A stretch of DNA of 64,000 nt from Flavobacteriaceae bacterium (GCA_002702745.1 PABM01000011.1:54830-118829); one strand, 5' to 3'; positions 26,664 to 36,648 are shown, counted from the first letter of the stretch. Translations and numbers: made by a program. The notes: generated by a model not told the origin, from the letters alone.

Positions 26664-27127
26664 TAATTTCTGCTGAATTTAGCTAGAGAAGGATGAAAAT
26701 AAAAAGGCAATCCAAAAGGCTCTACAAATTCTTTAAGTCTTTCAGAGACATTACCATAAACATCAATTTTTTTAATATCAAAGTGCTCGGAAAACATTTT
26801 GAAGTGATTCTCTAATACTCCGCCTTCGGAAATATTTTTTCCATGTTCCATCATGGCCTCTTCATTCAAATATCTTTCGATAAGAATTACTCTGTCTGCG
26901 GTATTATAAATTCCCCCGTAAGCATTGTAGAACCCCCAACCTAGTGAATTTGGCTCATTTTGTTTTATTGCACCAGTGTAATATTTAGAAAATTCTTTAA
27001 TTTCTTCTCTTGATTTATCATTAATCACATTCATTTGAACAATAAATATTAATTCTTCAGATGACCTTTGAGAATTACAATTATACATCAGTATAAATAA
27101 AAGAAAAAGTAATTTTATGTTTTTCAT
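26663..27127 (-). CDS. Small lipoprotein with ABM-like (dimeric alpha/beta barrel) fold
   Basis: 154 residues; lipobox ILMYNC with Cys17. Residues 25-125 read like an antibiotic-biosynthesis-monooxygenase or NIPSNAP type domain: LIFIVQMNVI, REEIKEFSKYYTGAIK, DRVILIERYLNEEAMMEHGKN and NHFKMFSEHFDIKKIDVYG. The GGVLENHFKMF helix is typical. Enzyme activity is not proven; such folds bind heme or small aromatics. Its stop overlaps the FGE start by one base, so the two are translated together. Upstream is a 49-codon gene on the opposite strand. Confidence 0.65.
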   Translation of the reverse strand: MKNIKLLFLLFILMYNCNSQRSSEELIFIVQMNVINDKSREEIKEFSKYYTGAIKQNEPNSLGWGFYNAYGGIYNTADRVILIERYLNEEAMMEHGKNISEGGVLENHFKMFSEHFDIKKIDVYGNVSERLKEFVEPFGLPFYFHPSLAKFSRN

Positions 27128-27194
27128 TTGAAAAATATTAAAAGCCTAAAATAACGTAAAAAATTTATAACTTGGTGGTTAATAAAAGAAAATT

Positions 27195-27344
27195 ATGTCT
27201 AGTAAATTTTTTGGAAATAGGTTTGACAAACAGTCTAACAGTAAGGGAAAAAAAACCTCACGTAAATCTTCAAGCAATAAAGCACAAAATCAGAATAATA
27301 GAGCAAGATCAGGAGGTGTTAGAAAAGTAGGAAGAGGTGGTTAG
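27195..27344 (+). CDS. Small basic Gly/Arg/Ser-rich protein, 49 residues
   Basis: ATG 27195 to TAG 27342-27344. It starts MSSKFFGNRFDKQSNSKGKK, continues with a Lys/Ser/Asn stretch and ends ARSGGVRKVGRGG. Very basic and low-complexity, as in nucleic-acid-binding tails. I have an uncertain memory of similar short hypothetical proteins in Flavobacteriia. It sits alone between the divergent ABM lipoprotein and ggt genes. Confidence 0.55.
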   Translation: MSSKFFGNRFDKQSNSKGKKTSRKSSSNKAQNQNNRARSGGVRKVGRGG

Positions 27345-27507
27345 AATTTTTAAAGTCCTTTACTATTACTTTAATTATTATTGTATAGCCTTAATTGTAT
27401 ATGGCCTGTATATTGATGTAAATTTAAAATACAGATCAATCAGGGTTCACTTTTTGCAAATATGAATAGGGTAATATATTAGCTTACTAATGTCGTACCT
27501 AAAATAT

Positions 27508-29193
27508 TTAGTATCCTATTGCACTTCCATCTTTTCTTGACTCAGATGCACCATAATATACACCTGACTTTTCATCAAACATTATTGCTTGATATCCGCC
27601 AAAAGACCCAAGACTAAATATGACTTTATGTCCATATTTTTGAAGTCTTCTGATTTCTTTATATTCAAAACCAGATTCAAGTGATAGTTCGCCTCCATCG
27701 AGCATATTGCCACCTGTAGGCTGTTGATTTGAAACATGTCTAATTCGTGGAGCATCTCCAGCTTCTTGTAAATTCATTTCAAAATCAATTAGATTAATAA
27801 TAATTTGAGCATGTCCTTGTGGTTGCATAGCTCCACCCATTAATCCAAAGCTGATATATGGCTTATTATCTTTAGTTATGAATGCTGGAATTATTGTATG
27901 AAAAGGCCTTTTTTCAGGCTCATAGACATTAAAATGTCCTTCTTCTAGAGAAAACATTTCACCTCTATCCTGTAACATAAATCCTAATCCTGGAGGCACC
28001 ATCCCCGAACCCATTCCTCTATAATTACTTTGAATCAAAGAAACCATATTTCCATCGCTATCAGCAGTTGTCAAGTATATTGTATCTCCATTTTCAATTT
28101 CTCCGGCACTTACATTTTTAGCAGCTTGATTTGAATTTATTTCTGATCTTCTTTTGTCTGCGTATTCTTTTGAAATTAAATAATCAACGGGGATTTGATT
28201 GAAATCCATATCAGCATAATATTTTGCTCTGTCTGCAAAAGCAATTTTTTTTGCTTCTGTAAAATGATGTATATACTCAGCTGATCCAAACCCCATAGAT
28301 TTAATATCATACTTTTCTAAAAGATTTAAAATTTGCAGAGCTGCAATTCCTTGACCATTTGGTGGTAGTTCCCATACATCATAACCTCTATAATTTGTTG
28401 ATACAGGCTTTACCCAATCAGACTTATGATTTTTTAAATCGTTATATGATAAAAAACCTCCTTGCTCAATGATAAAGTCTGAAATTGTTTTAGCAATTTT
28501 TCCTTCATAGAATCCTTTTCTACCTTTTTTTGCAATTAATTTTAACGTTTGAGCTAAATCTGGGTTTTTAAAAATTTCACCTTTTTTAGGAGTTGATTTG
28601 GTTAGATAATAAGTTTCTTTAAAGTTGGGATATTCATTGAAGTTTTTATCAGCTGTTTTCATGTAATATGCAACAAGTTCTGTTACAGGAAAACCATTTT
28701 CAGCATATTTAATTGCTGGATTTAATATTTCTTCCATACTTATTTTCCCAAATTTCTCATGCATTTCAAACCATCCATCAACACACCCCGGAACACTAAC
28801 TGGCAATGGTCCATAAGCAGGAATTTCAGCTATATTATTTTCTTTAAAATAGTCGAGGGTCAAATTTTTAGGAGATCTGCCACTTGCATTTAATCCATAC
28901 AGCTTTTTATCTTTTTCAATCCATATAATTGCAAATAAGTCACCTCCAATCCCGTTTCCTGTTGGTTCCATCAGCCCAATTGCTGCATTTGAAGCTATCG
29001 CAGCATCAATTGCATTACCACCATTTTTCAAAACATCTATACCAACTTGAGTTGCTAAGGGATGGCTTGTTGCTATCATACCATTTTCAGCGATTACTTC
29101 AGATCGAGACGAGAATAACTCTCCGGTGATCCTGTCTTGTGAAAAAGAATTTAAACTTAAAAGAATCAAAAGGCTTAAAAATATTTTTTTCAT
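27508..29193 (-). CDS. ggt: Gamma-glutamyltransferase
   Basis: 561 residues with signal peptide 1-18. The large-subunit part has GMIATSHPLATQVGIDVLKN, GNAIDAAIASNAAIGLMEP, GNGIGGDLFAIIW and SVPGCVDGWFEMHEKFGK. The autoprocessing site is in NGDTIYLTTADSDGN; aligned to E. coli TTHYSVVDKDGN, the catalytic Thr is Thr371. GMGSGMVPPGLGFMLQDRG and GGAMQPQGHAQIIINLIDF are conserved. The enzyme cleaves glutathione and other gamma-glutamyl compounds in the periplasm. Monocistronic as far as can be seen. Confidence 0.95.
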   Translation of the reverse strand: MKKIFLSLLILLSLNSFSQDRITGELFSSRSEVIAENGMIATSHPLATQVGIDVLKNGGNAIDAAIASNAAIGLMEPTGNGIGGDLFAIIWIEKDKKLYGLNASGRSPKNLTLDYFKENNIAEIPAYGPLPVSVPGCVDGWFEMHEKFGKISMEEILNPAIKYAENGFPVTELVAYYMKTADKNFNEYPNFKETYYLTKSTPKKGEIFKNPDLAQTLKLIAKKGRKGFYEGKIAKTISDFIIEQGGFLSYNDLKNHKSDWVKPVSTNYRGYDVWELPPNGQGIAALQILNLLEKYDIKSMGFGSAEYIHHFTEAKKIAFADRAKYYADMDFNQIPVDYLISKEYADKRRSEINSNQAAKNVSAGEIENGDTIYLTTADSDGNMVSLIQSNYRGMGSGMVPPGLGFMLQDRGEMFSLEEGHFNVYEPEKRPFHTIIPAFITKDNKPYISFGLMGGAMQPQGHAQIIINLIDFEMNLQEAGDAPRIRHVSNQQPTGGNMLDGGELSLESGFEYKEIRRLQKYGHKVIFSLGSFGGYQAIMFDEKSGVYYGASESRKDGSAIGY

Positions 29194-29291
29194 TTTTTAA
29201 TATTTAAGTTTAAAATACACAAATTATAATATTCTTTATATTTTGCTTATCCAATTTTTAGTTTTTATTTTTAATAAAAAGGTTTTTTATT

Positions 29292-32200
29292 TTGAGATAT
29301 TTAATATTATTATTTTTCTTGTCTGTCAATTTTTCTTTTTCACAACTATGGAAAGAAATGGCTGATGATCCAAATGTCAACCTATATGATGTAGTTAAAG
29401 AGGCAGAGCTGTATTTTGAACAAATTGACAAATCCGCTAAGGGATCAGGCTGGAAATCTTACCAAAGGTGGTTATATGAAAATGAACCTAAATATTTTCC
29501 GACTGGAAATAGAAAATTCATAGATCCATTATTGGTCGAAAATGAATTTATCAGATTAACAAAAAGTAATAAGAACCTAGATAAGTCATCTTTTAATAAT
29601 GGTTGGAATGAACTGGGCCCTTCCTATATTGAGGAAGTCACAGGTCATTACTCTGTAGGCCTGGGAAGAATAGAAACTTTTTATATTGATTTAGATGATG
29701 AAAACAGGATTTTTTTAGGTTCAAGAAGTGGGGGTTTTTGGAAAACAAATGATGGTGGGCAAACATGGGATAATACAACAGATTTTCTAATTGCATCTGG
29801 TGTAAACACTATTGCTGTCTCTCCTTCAGATCCTGATAGAATTTTAATTAACGTAAGAAATTCTAAAAACGGCGTTACTCAAGGAATTTATCAATCTTTA
29901 AACGGAGGTGAATCATGGACCCAAACCAATTTTATTCCTGAGAATCTTAATTGGGGAGGACTTGGCACTTATGATAAAATATATAAGATAATGTATCATC
30001 CAAGTATACCTAATTTGGTTTTTGCTGGTACCAGTGAGGGAATTTATAGGTCTGAAGATAATTTTGAATCATTTACTCGAATTTCTGTTGGTAATTTTTC
30101 TGAACTGACTTATAATTTTGATTTTATTGAGTTTCATCCTACAAATCAAAATATCATATATGCATCTACAATGAATAATGATTCTCGAATATATATTTCA
30201 ATGAATGCTGGTCAGAATTTTTCTTATTCAGGAAATATTTCTGGGAACAATAGCGCTATAAAATTGTCTGTTTCTCAAGCTTGTGAAAACTGCATTTATG
30301 TAGGAACAAGTGATGGTATTTGGAAATCTGATAACATGGGTCAAACATTTTCATTGGTAGGAAACCCTGGATTACCAAATTATGGTGCTTTTGCCGTCAG
30401 CGACACCAATCCAAATTATATGCTTTTTGGTGACATTGATACTCATATGAGTACTGATGGGGGACAAACATGGAACAAAACAACATACTGGTCAATCGGA
30501 AACTCAACTTATGACACTACAGGTCAATATGTTCACGCTGACATCCGTGGGGCAAAAAGTTATAATGGCACTTTTTGGGTAAATACTGATGGATTACTTG
30601 CAAAAAGTAGTGATAATGGAATTACTTGGGAGTTTTTTGAAGGTCAATCGATTAGAGAAAATTATTGTCTTGGAGTAAGTCAATCAAATACATATAGAAC
30701 AGTTACAGGCTCTCAGGATAATGGCACAAGTATAAAAACAGAAAACGGATGGATAGAGTTTTATGGAGCTGACGGTATGGAAGGAATAATTCATCCTCTC
30801 AATGATGATTGGATGATCGGAAGCATTCAGTACGGCTCTAAAAGAAGAACTAAAGATGGTGGATATACACAAGATGGTGTTAATCCAACAGACTTTAGTG
30901 GTGATTGGGTTACACCTTTAATGTATGACCCTAATAATCAAATGAGTATTTACACAATGTCAAACAATATTTACAGAAGTGATGATTTTGGTTCTACTTG
31001 GCTTAGCTTGGGCTGGAGTGGATTTTCCAATAATATTACTGCTGCTGCTATTGCAGAAAACAATTCAGAAATAATAGCCATTGCTTCTTACGGTGAAATA
31101 AACCTTTCGATTGATGGAGGATTTAGTTTTTCTGATATTTCACAAGGTCTTCCAGGACAATGGATCACAGATATTGCTTTTGATCCAAATAACGATGATA
31201 CTATTATTGTTACATACGACACGTATTGGGGGAGCAATAATAAGGTTTATGTTTCTCAAAATTTAGGTCAGACTTGGCAAAATATAACTCACAACCTTGG
31301 CAGTATGCCAATTAGGAGCGTTGTCATTGATCACACTGAAAACTCAACTATTTATTTAGGTGCGGAAATAGGTGTTTTTAAAAAAGGCATGAATGAAAAT
31401 TCATGGGAATTATTCAATCAAAATTTACCTAATACCACTGTTATGGAATTAGAGGTTGTATACGGATCTAATTCACTTAGGGCAACTACTTGGGGAAGAG
31501 GTGTATGGGAGCATTCTTTAGCACATAGAGAGAATTATCCCTCTATATTAACAACTAGAATCTCTAATCAACCTACAGATACTCAGCCTAAAGAGTTTGT
31601 TGATCAATTTGTAACCTCGACAATAGAATATGAAGGTAATTTAAACAGTGTTTATTTAGAATGGTTAACAGAATCAAACTCAGGAACAATTCAAATGTCT
31701 AACTCAGAAAACAATATATGGATTTCTGATTCACCAATTCCAAATTTTGAACAAGGAACAAAGATTTATTTTCAAGTATTTGCTGAATCTTCAGATGGAC
31801 TAACTTCAGAAACATATGATTTCATGTATGAGGTCAAGGAAAGGGTATTATGCACCCCGTCAATGGATTGTTCGTATGGTGATGGTTTACAATTATTTCA
31901 ACTTGAAGACATCGTAAATAACTCTGGATGTGAGGGTTATGGTGATTTTACAAATCTGTCTACAGAGTTAGAACAAGGTTCTGAATATGTATTAACACTT
32001 ACAACGGGTTATGGAGACCAGTATGTAAGTGTCTGGATAGACTATAATAATGATCTTGAGTTTACCAACGATGAAGTTGTCTTAAGCAATTTTATAATAG
32101 AGCCTGGGCTTAATTCACCTGGCTCCTTCACTGAATCAGTTAATATTTCAATCCCACAAGATGCAACAATAGGGCAACATATTTTACGGGTTAAGACTAA

Positions 32201-33728
32201 TTATCAGGGCGTAGTCGATTCATGTCAAGTAACTGCTTATGGTGAAACGGAGGACTATACTGTTGACATTGTAGTTAACACAACTGCACCAATTATCACC
32301 CTTATTGATAATGATATTATAACGATAGAGGTAGGTTCTGTCTTTACGGATCCAGGAGCTACAGCTACTGACAGTTCAGGCGATCAAGTTGATGTTACTG
32401 TTACAGGAACAGTTGATGTCAATACAGTTGGTACTTATACGTTGACCTACACAGCTACCGATAGCTCTGGCAATTCATCAAGTATTACAAGAGTTGTGGG
32501 CGTTGTTGATACAACCGATCCAGCACTGCTAGTCCTAGGAGATATCGTAACAACGATTGAATATTGTATTTCTATATTTACGGATCCAGGAGCTACAGCT
32601 ACCGACAATTCTGGGGAAGATATTGCGGTCACTGTTGAAGGTACAGTAGATGTTTACACTATTGGCACTTATACATTGACCTATTCAGCCTCCGATAGCT
32701 CAGGCAATACAGCTACTGCTATAAGAATTGTAAATGTTCTTGATACTACACCTCCTGAATTAGTATTAATAGGAGATCCGGAGTCAACCATTGAAGTTGG
32801 TACTCCATACAGTGGCTCAGATGTCTCATGCTCTGGTTGTGGCACCCATGAAATAACTTTTCAAGGATGGATTCAGGTCGGAGACCCAAGTGAAGTTTCC
32901 TGGAATTCGGTTGGGACCTACACTATAACCTATTATTGCACAGATGAAAGTGGTAATTCATCTTCTGTTTCTAAAATCATTAATGTTGTAGATACAGTTG
33001 CTCCAGAGATTATTTGTGATGGTATAGATATTTATTTGGGTGAAAATGGAGAAGCTATAATTACGATAGATGACTTGGTTGCTAGTGTGACTGATATTTC
33101 TGGTGTTGCAGAAGTATCTACTGCTTCTGAGTTAACCTTTGATTGTTCTATGATTGGTTCGAATAATGTAGTGATTACTGCAACAGATAATTATGGAAAT
33201 TCTTCTCAGTGTATTCCTTCAGTGACTGTTATAGATGATATGGATCCTGCTGCGGTGTGTACCATAAACATTGTTACTCTAACTCTAGAGAATGGTTTAG
33301 CAGTTATAACAGAGGATGACATTGATCCTGGAAGTGACACTTCAGATAACTGTGGTATTGCATTCGTGGAGTTGTCAAAGGTAGAATTTACAGAGGAAGA
33401 TTTAGGTTCTAATACGATTACTATGACAGTAACAGATGTAAATGACAATGTTTCATCTTGCGAAGTAGAAGTGGTGGTTGAAGCGGGTCTTTCAGTGACC
33501 GAGAATATTATGAATGATTTATTGTTATATCCAAATCCAACCAAGGGTGTTATTTATCTTTCTAAGAATATAGAGATCAATTATGGTATATATAATTCTA
33601 TAGGACAGAAAGTGATTGAAGGAGTCACATCAGATGAAATTAATATTTCTCAGCTAGCAAATGGTATGTATTACATCAAACTAGAGGTAGAAAACCAAAC
33701 AACTAATCGAAAAATTATTAAAAATTAA
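29292..33728 (+). CDS. Giant secreted BNR-repeat/GEVED/Ig-like (DUF5011/HYR) T9SS protein
   Basis: 1478 residues. Signal peptide 1-18. Residues about 90-750 form BNR/VPS10-type propeller repeats (GGFWKTNDGGQTWDNT, GIYQSLNGGESWTQ, GIWKSDNMGQTF, HMSTDGGQTWNKT, KVYVSQNLGQTWQN). A GEVED domain lies at about 853-994 (VSVWIDYNNDLEFTNDE ... GETEDYTVDI). Then come Ig-like DUF5011/HYR repeats of about 78 residues (about 997-1400) and a T9SS sorting domain (LLYPNPTKGVIYL ... TNRKIIKN). The start is TTG 29292; the signal peptide has no ATG. It is likely a surface adhesin or polymer-degrading scaffold; no catalytic residues are assigned. Confidence 0.83.
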   Translation: MRYLILLFFLSVNFSFSQLWKEMADDPNVNLYDVVKEAELYFEQIDKSAKGSGWKSYQRWLYENEPKYFPTGNRKFIDPLLVENEFIRLTKSNKNLDKSSFNNGWNELGPSYIEEVTGHYSVGLGRIETFYIDLDDENRIFLGSRSGGFWKTNDGGQTWDNTTDFLIASGVNTIAVSPSDPDRILINVRNSKNGVTQGIYQSLNGGESWTQTNFIPENLNWGGLGTYDKIYKIMYHPSIPNLVFAGTSEGIYRSEDNFESFTRISVGNFSELTYNFDFIEFHPTNQNIIYASTMNNDSRIYISMNAGQNFSYSGNISGNNSAIKLSVSQACENCIYVGTSDGIWKSDNMGQTFSLVGNPGLPNYGAFAVSDTNPNYMLFGDIDTHMSTDGGQTWNKTTYWSIGNSTYDTTGQYVHADIRGAKSYNGTFWVNTDGLLAKSSDNGITWEFFEGQSIRENYCLGVSQSNTYRTVTGSQDNGTSIKTENGWIEFYGADGMEGIIHPLNDDWMIGSIQYGSKRRTKDGGYTQDGVNPTDFSGDWVTPLMYDPNNQMSIYTMSNNIYRSDDFGSTWLSLGWSGFSNNITAAAIAENNSEIIAIASYGEINLSIDGGFSFSDISQGLPGQWITDIAFDPNNDDTIIVTYDTYWGSNNKVYVSQNLGQTWQNITHNLGSMPIRSVVIDHTENSTIYLGAEIGVFKKGMNENSWELFNQNLPNTTVMELEVVYGSNSLRATTWGRGVWEHSLAHRENYPSILTTRISNQPTDTQPKEFVDQFVTSTIEYEGNLNSVYLEWLTESNSGTIQMSNSENNIWISDSPIPNFEQGTKIYFQVFAESSDGLTSETYDFMYEVKERVLCTPSMDCSYGDGLQLFQLEDIVNNSGCEGYGDFTNLSTELEQGSEYVLTLTTGYGDQYVSVWIDYNNDLEFTNDEVVLSNFIIEPGLNSPGSFTESVNISIPQDATIGQHILRVKTNYQGVVDSCQVTAYGETEDYTVDIVVNTTAPIITLIDNDIITIEVGSVFTDPGATATDSSGDQVDVTVTGTVDVNTVGTYTLTYTATDSSGNSSSITRVVGVVDTTDPALLVLGDIVTTIEYCISIFTDPGATATDNSGEDIAVTVEGTVDVYTIGTYTLTYSASDSSGNTATAIRIVNVLDTTPPELVLIGDPESTIEVGTPYSGSDVSCSGCGTHEITFQGWIQVGDPSEVSWNSVGTYTITYYCTDESGNSSSVSKIINVVDTVAPEIICDGIDIYLGENGEAIITIDDLVASVTDISGVAEVSTASELTFDCSMIGSNNVVITATDNYGNSSQCIPSVTVIDDMDPAAVCTINIVTLTLENGLAVITEDDIDPGSDTSDNCGIAFVELSKVEFTEEDLGSNTITMTVTDVNDNVSSCEVEVVVEAGLSVTENIMNDLLLYPNPTKGVIYLSKNIEINYGIYNSIGQKVIEGVTSDEINISQLANGMYYIKLEVENQTTNRKIIKN
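32343..32602 (+). repeat. Direct repeat pair within DUF5011 modules
   Basis: An identical 26-bp segment encoding FTDPGATAT occurs at 32343-32368 and 32577-32602, a 234-bp (78-residue) period. The flanking units remain clearly similar (GTYTLTYTATDSSGN versus GTYTLTYSASDSSGN), showing a recent tandem duplication. The next unit at about 32750 is more diverged. Confidence 0.85.
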
Positions 33729-33752
33729 GATATATTTTGCAGACACTTTGTA

Positions 33753-34424
33753 CTATGCTAAATGCATTTTAGAAAGCTTATTTATCCTTTTATTATCAAG
33801 GAATTTATTAGTGCTAGGATAGTATAAAGAATTAATCATAGCTAATCCTAATTTACTGCTTGTTGTAATTGAGGGAATTAATATCATTAAAGGATAAAAG
33901 GGTTTCATTAATGAGTAAAATACGCAATACAATTTAGTTTTAGGTTTTATTCCGTTTTCAGGGATAAGAAGTCCAAGTCTAATCATGTAAGCATCTTTGA
34001 AGCCTTTGCTTAAAATATAGTTTTCTGTTTTTCCTTTAACATTCGCCCAGCTTATTTTGCTGTTTTCACTATTAATAGTTCCTTCACCAGAAACATATGT
34101 CATCATTGAATTTGAATTAATGCTATATACTAAATCAGTAATTGCTTTAGTCATTTCAAATGTTACTTTATAATAATATTCATAGCTATGACCAAATGAA
34201 GTTATTCCCATGCAGTGGAAGCATGCATCACAATTTTTTATATTCTTTTTTATTTCACTAACTTTTAAAAAATCTGTAATAATAAATTCAGAGATTTTTG
34301 AACTTTTTAGATTTACAGGCATTCGATTAACTAAATAAATATTTTTAACCCTTTTATCGTTAATGCATTCTTGTAATACAGATTTTCCAACCATCCCAGT
34401 ACTGCCTGTTATTAATACATCCAT
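33753..34424 (-). CDS. Atypical short-chain dehydrogenase-like NAD(P)-binding protein (HTATIP2-like)
   Basis: 223 residues. MDVLITGSTGMVGKSVLQEC gives the atypical-SDR loop GxxGxxG at residues 7-13. ACFHCMGITSFGHSYEYYYKV and TYVSGEGT follow, then SWANVKGKTENYI with a lysine in the catalytic region but not a classic YxxxK. This matches the HTATIP2/oxidoreductase-like NAD-binding family in Bacteroidota. Substrate unknown; such members may be sensors rather than enzymes. It diverges from the GH3 gene across 25 bp. Confidence 0.75.
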   Translation of the reverse strand: MDVLITGSTGMVGKSVLQECINDKRVKNIYLVNRMPVNLKSSKISEFIITDFLKVSEIKKNIKNCDACFHCMGITSFGHSYEYYYKVTFEMTKAITDLVYSINSNSMMTYVSGEGTINSENSKISWANVKGKTENYILSKGFKDAYMIRLGLLIPENGIKPKTKLYCVFYSLMKPFYPLMILIPSITTSSKLGLAMINSLYYPSTNKFLDNKRINKLSKMHLA

Positions 34425-34449
34425 ATCAATTTTTATTGTAAATTAGAAT

Positions 34450-36648
34450 ATGAGGCAAAATAAATTAAAATATTCGTTATTTTTTTTATTCTCACTTTTA
34501 TTTTTGATCAATTCTAATTCACAAGAAACTGATTATGAACCATCTGCTGAGATACTTTATTCATTCAATAAGACAGCTGATAGTATTCTTTCTCTTTTAA
34601 CAATTGAGCAAAAAGCTTCACAAATGTTAACTACTTCTCCATCTGTCCCTGAGCGTGAAATAGAAATGTATAATTGGTGGAATGAAGCATTACATGGTGT
34701 GGCTAGGTCTGGAAAAGCAACGGTATTTCCACAAGCAATTGCGATGGGTGCAACATTTGATCCAGATTTGATTAAAAAAACAGCAGCTGCGATTTCAACT
34801 GAAGCAAGAGCAATGTACAATATCTTTAGCAATAAAGAAATTAGAACGGAATACACTGGGCTAACCTTTTGGTCACCAAATATTAATATTTTTAGAGATC
34901 CAAGGTGGGGAAGAGGTCATGAGACCTATGGAGAAGATCCCTTTTTAACTGGAGAAATTGGTAAAGCATTTGTCATTGGATTGCAAGGAAATCATCATAA
35001 GTACCTAAAAGTTGCTGCAGGTGCAAAACATTTTGCTGTACATTCTGGTCCAGAAGCTAGTAGACATAGCTTTAATGCAAAGGTTAACTCTCAGGATTTA
35101 AATGAAACATACCTTCCTGCTTTCAAAAAATTAATTGACGCAAATGTAGAAATAGTAATGTGTGCATATAACAGGTTAAACGATGAGCCTTGCTGTGGAA
35201 GTAAGACATTATTAAATGATTTGCTTAGAGAAAATTGGGGCTTTAAGGGACATGTTGTTTCTGATTGTGGAGCAATATATGATATTAAGCCAAATCATAA
35301 TTTTACTGTTTCAAATGAGGAAAGTGTTTCCTATGCAATTAAAGGAGGTGTTGATCTAAATTGTGGCTCATTATATAAAATAATTCCAAGAGCTATTGAA
35401 AAAGGCATGCTTAGCGAACTAGATTTGGATAAGTCATTAAAAAGACTATTTATGACAAGATTAAAACTTGGAATATTAAAAAAGGTCAATGATAATCCCT
35501 ACAGTGAATTAAATGAGAATCATATAAACACTAAAAATCATATAAAGTTGGCAAGGGATGTAGCTTCTAAGTCAATAGTACTATTAAAAAACAAAAATAA
35601 TATTCTTCCGCTGTCTAAAAATATAAATAGGGTTTTTGTCACAGGGCCAAATGCTGCAAATGTAAACACATTACTTGGTAACTATAATGGATTAAGTCCA
35701 AATATCGTAACACCGCTAGAAGGTATAACTGCAAAGGTTTCTAACGGAACAATAATAAGGTTCAACAAAGGTGTGGATTTAATCAGCAATAATAACAGAA
35801 TGGACTGGTCAGCAAGTTTAGCTGCTTCAAGCGATGTTACAATTGCAGTAATGGGTATTTCAGCATTGATCGAAGGTGAAGAAGGTGCAGCAATTTCGTC
35901 TGACGCAAACGGAGATAGAAATTCAATTTCTCTTCCAAATAATCAGATAGATTATTTAAAAAAATTAAGAAACAGTGCTGGTGATAAGCCAATTGTTCTA
36001 GTTGTGAAATCTGGTTCTGCTATTGATCTTTCGGAGATTTCAAATTATGTTGATGCAATTGTTTACGCTTGGTATTTAGGAGAGCAAGGCGGAAATGCTA
36101 TCGCTGAAATTATTTTTGGAGATGTCAATCCTTCAGGAAAACTTCCAATAACAATTCCAGAATCTCTATCACACGTTCCGGAATATAATGACTATAATAT
36201 GGAAAATAGAACTTATAAATTTACAAACTACAAACCCATGTACCCTTTTGGTTTTGGGCTTAGTTATTCAAACTTTTCATACTCAGATTTGTCTCTTAAA
36301 AAAAATAAAATATCTATAGGCGATTCAATTGAGCTAAATTTTGAAATCTATAATAGTAGTATCGTTCCAGGTGAGGAGGTAATACAAATATATATTAAGG
36401 ATATTGTTGCTTCTTTTCGAACACCAAATTCATCGCTGATATACTTTGACAGAATTTATCTAGATTCTGGTGAAAAAAAGACAATAAGTGTGATTATTGA
36501 TAAAGATATGATGGGTTCTTATAATCAAAAAGGTGTTAAAGTGATTGAGCCAGGAAATTTTAAGATATTTGTAGGAGGAAGTTCACCCGGTGAAAGAAGT
36601 GTTGAGCTAGGGAAAGAAATAAAAGAGGTTGTTTTCACTGTAGAATAA
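34450..36648 (+). CDS. Glycoside hydrolase family 3 (beta-xylosidase/beta-glucosidase type)
   Basis: 732 residues with signal peptide (about 1-24). The GH3 N-terminal barrel contains WWNEALHGVARSGKATVFPQ, NINIFRDPRWGRGHETYGEDP, VAAGAKHFAVHSGPE and KGHVVSDCGAIYDI, placing the nucleophile at Asp272. The GH3 C-domain (about 380-600) has SIVLLKNKNNILPL and EGEEGAA; a fibronectin-III-like domain ends it (PFGFGLSYSNFSYS onward). The WWNEALHGVAR signature is that of plant-type beta-xylosidases/arabinofuranosidases. It removes terminal sugars from oligosaccharides in the periplasm. No SusC/SusD pair is adjacent. Confidence 0.92.
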   Translation: MRQNKLKYSLFFLFSLLFLINSNSQETDYEPSAEILYSFNKTADSILSLLTIEQKASQMLTTSPSVPEREIEMYNWWNEALHGVARSGKATVFPQAIAMGATFDPDLIKKTAAAISTEARAMYNIFSNKEIRTEYTGLTFWSPNINIFRDPRWGRGHETYGEDPFLTGEIGKAFVIGLQGNHHKYLKVAAGAKHFAVHSGPEASRHSFNAKVNSQDLNETYLPAFKKLIDANVEIVMCAYNRLNDEPCCGSKTLLNDLLRENWGFKGHVVSDCGAIYDIKPNHNFTVSNEESVSYAIKGGVDLNCGSLYKIIPRAIEKGMLSELDLDKSLKRLFMTRLKLGILKKVNDNPYSELNENHINTKNHIKLARDVASKSIVLLKNKNNILPLSKNINRVFVTGPNAANVNTLLGNYNGLSPNIVTPLEGITAKVSNGTIIRFNKGVDLISNNNRMDWSASLAASSDVTIAVMGISALIEGEEGAAISSDANGDRNSISLPNNQIDYLKKLRNSAGDKPIVLVVKSGSAIDLSEISNYVDAIVYAWYLGEQGGNAIAEIIFGDVNPSGKLPITIPESLSHVPEYNDYNMENRTYKFTNYKPMYPFGFGLSYSNFSYSDLSLKKNKISIGDSIELNFEIYNSSIVPGEEVIQIYIKDIVASFRTPNSSLIYFDRIYLDSGEKKTISVIIDKDMMGSYNQKGVKVIEPGNFKIFVGGSSPGERSVELGKEIKEVVFTVE

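Noticed and set aside
27345..27507. Non-coding RNA in the ggt downstream gap
   Set aside because: 163 bp of AT-rich sequence with no stable hairpin or promoter match found by eye.
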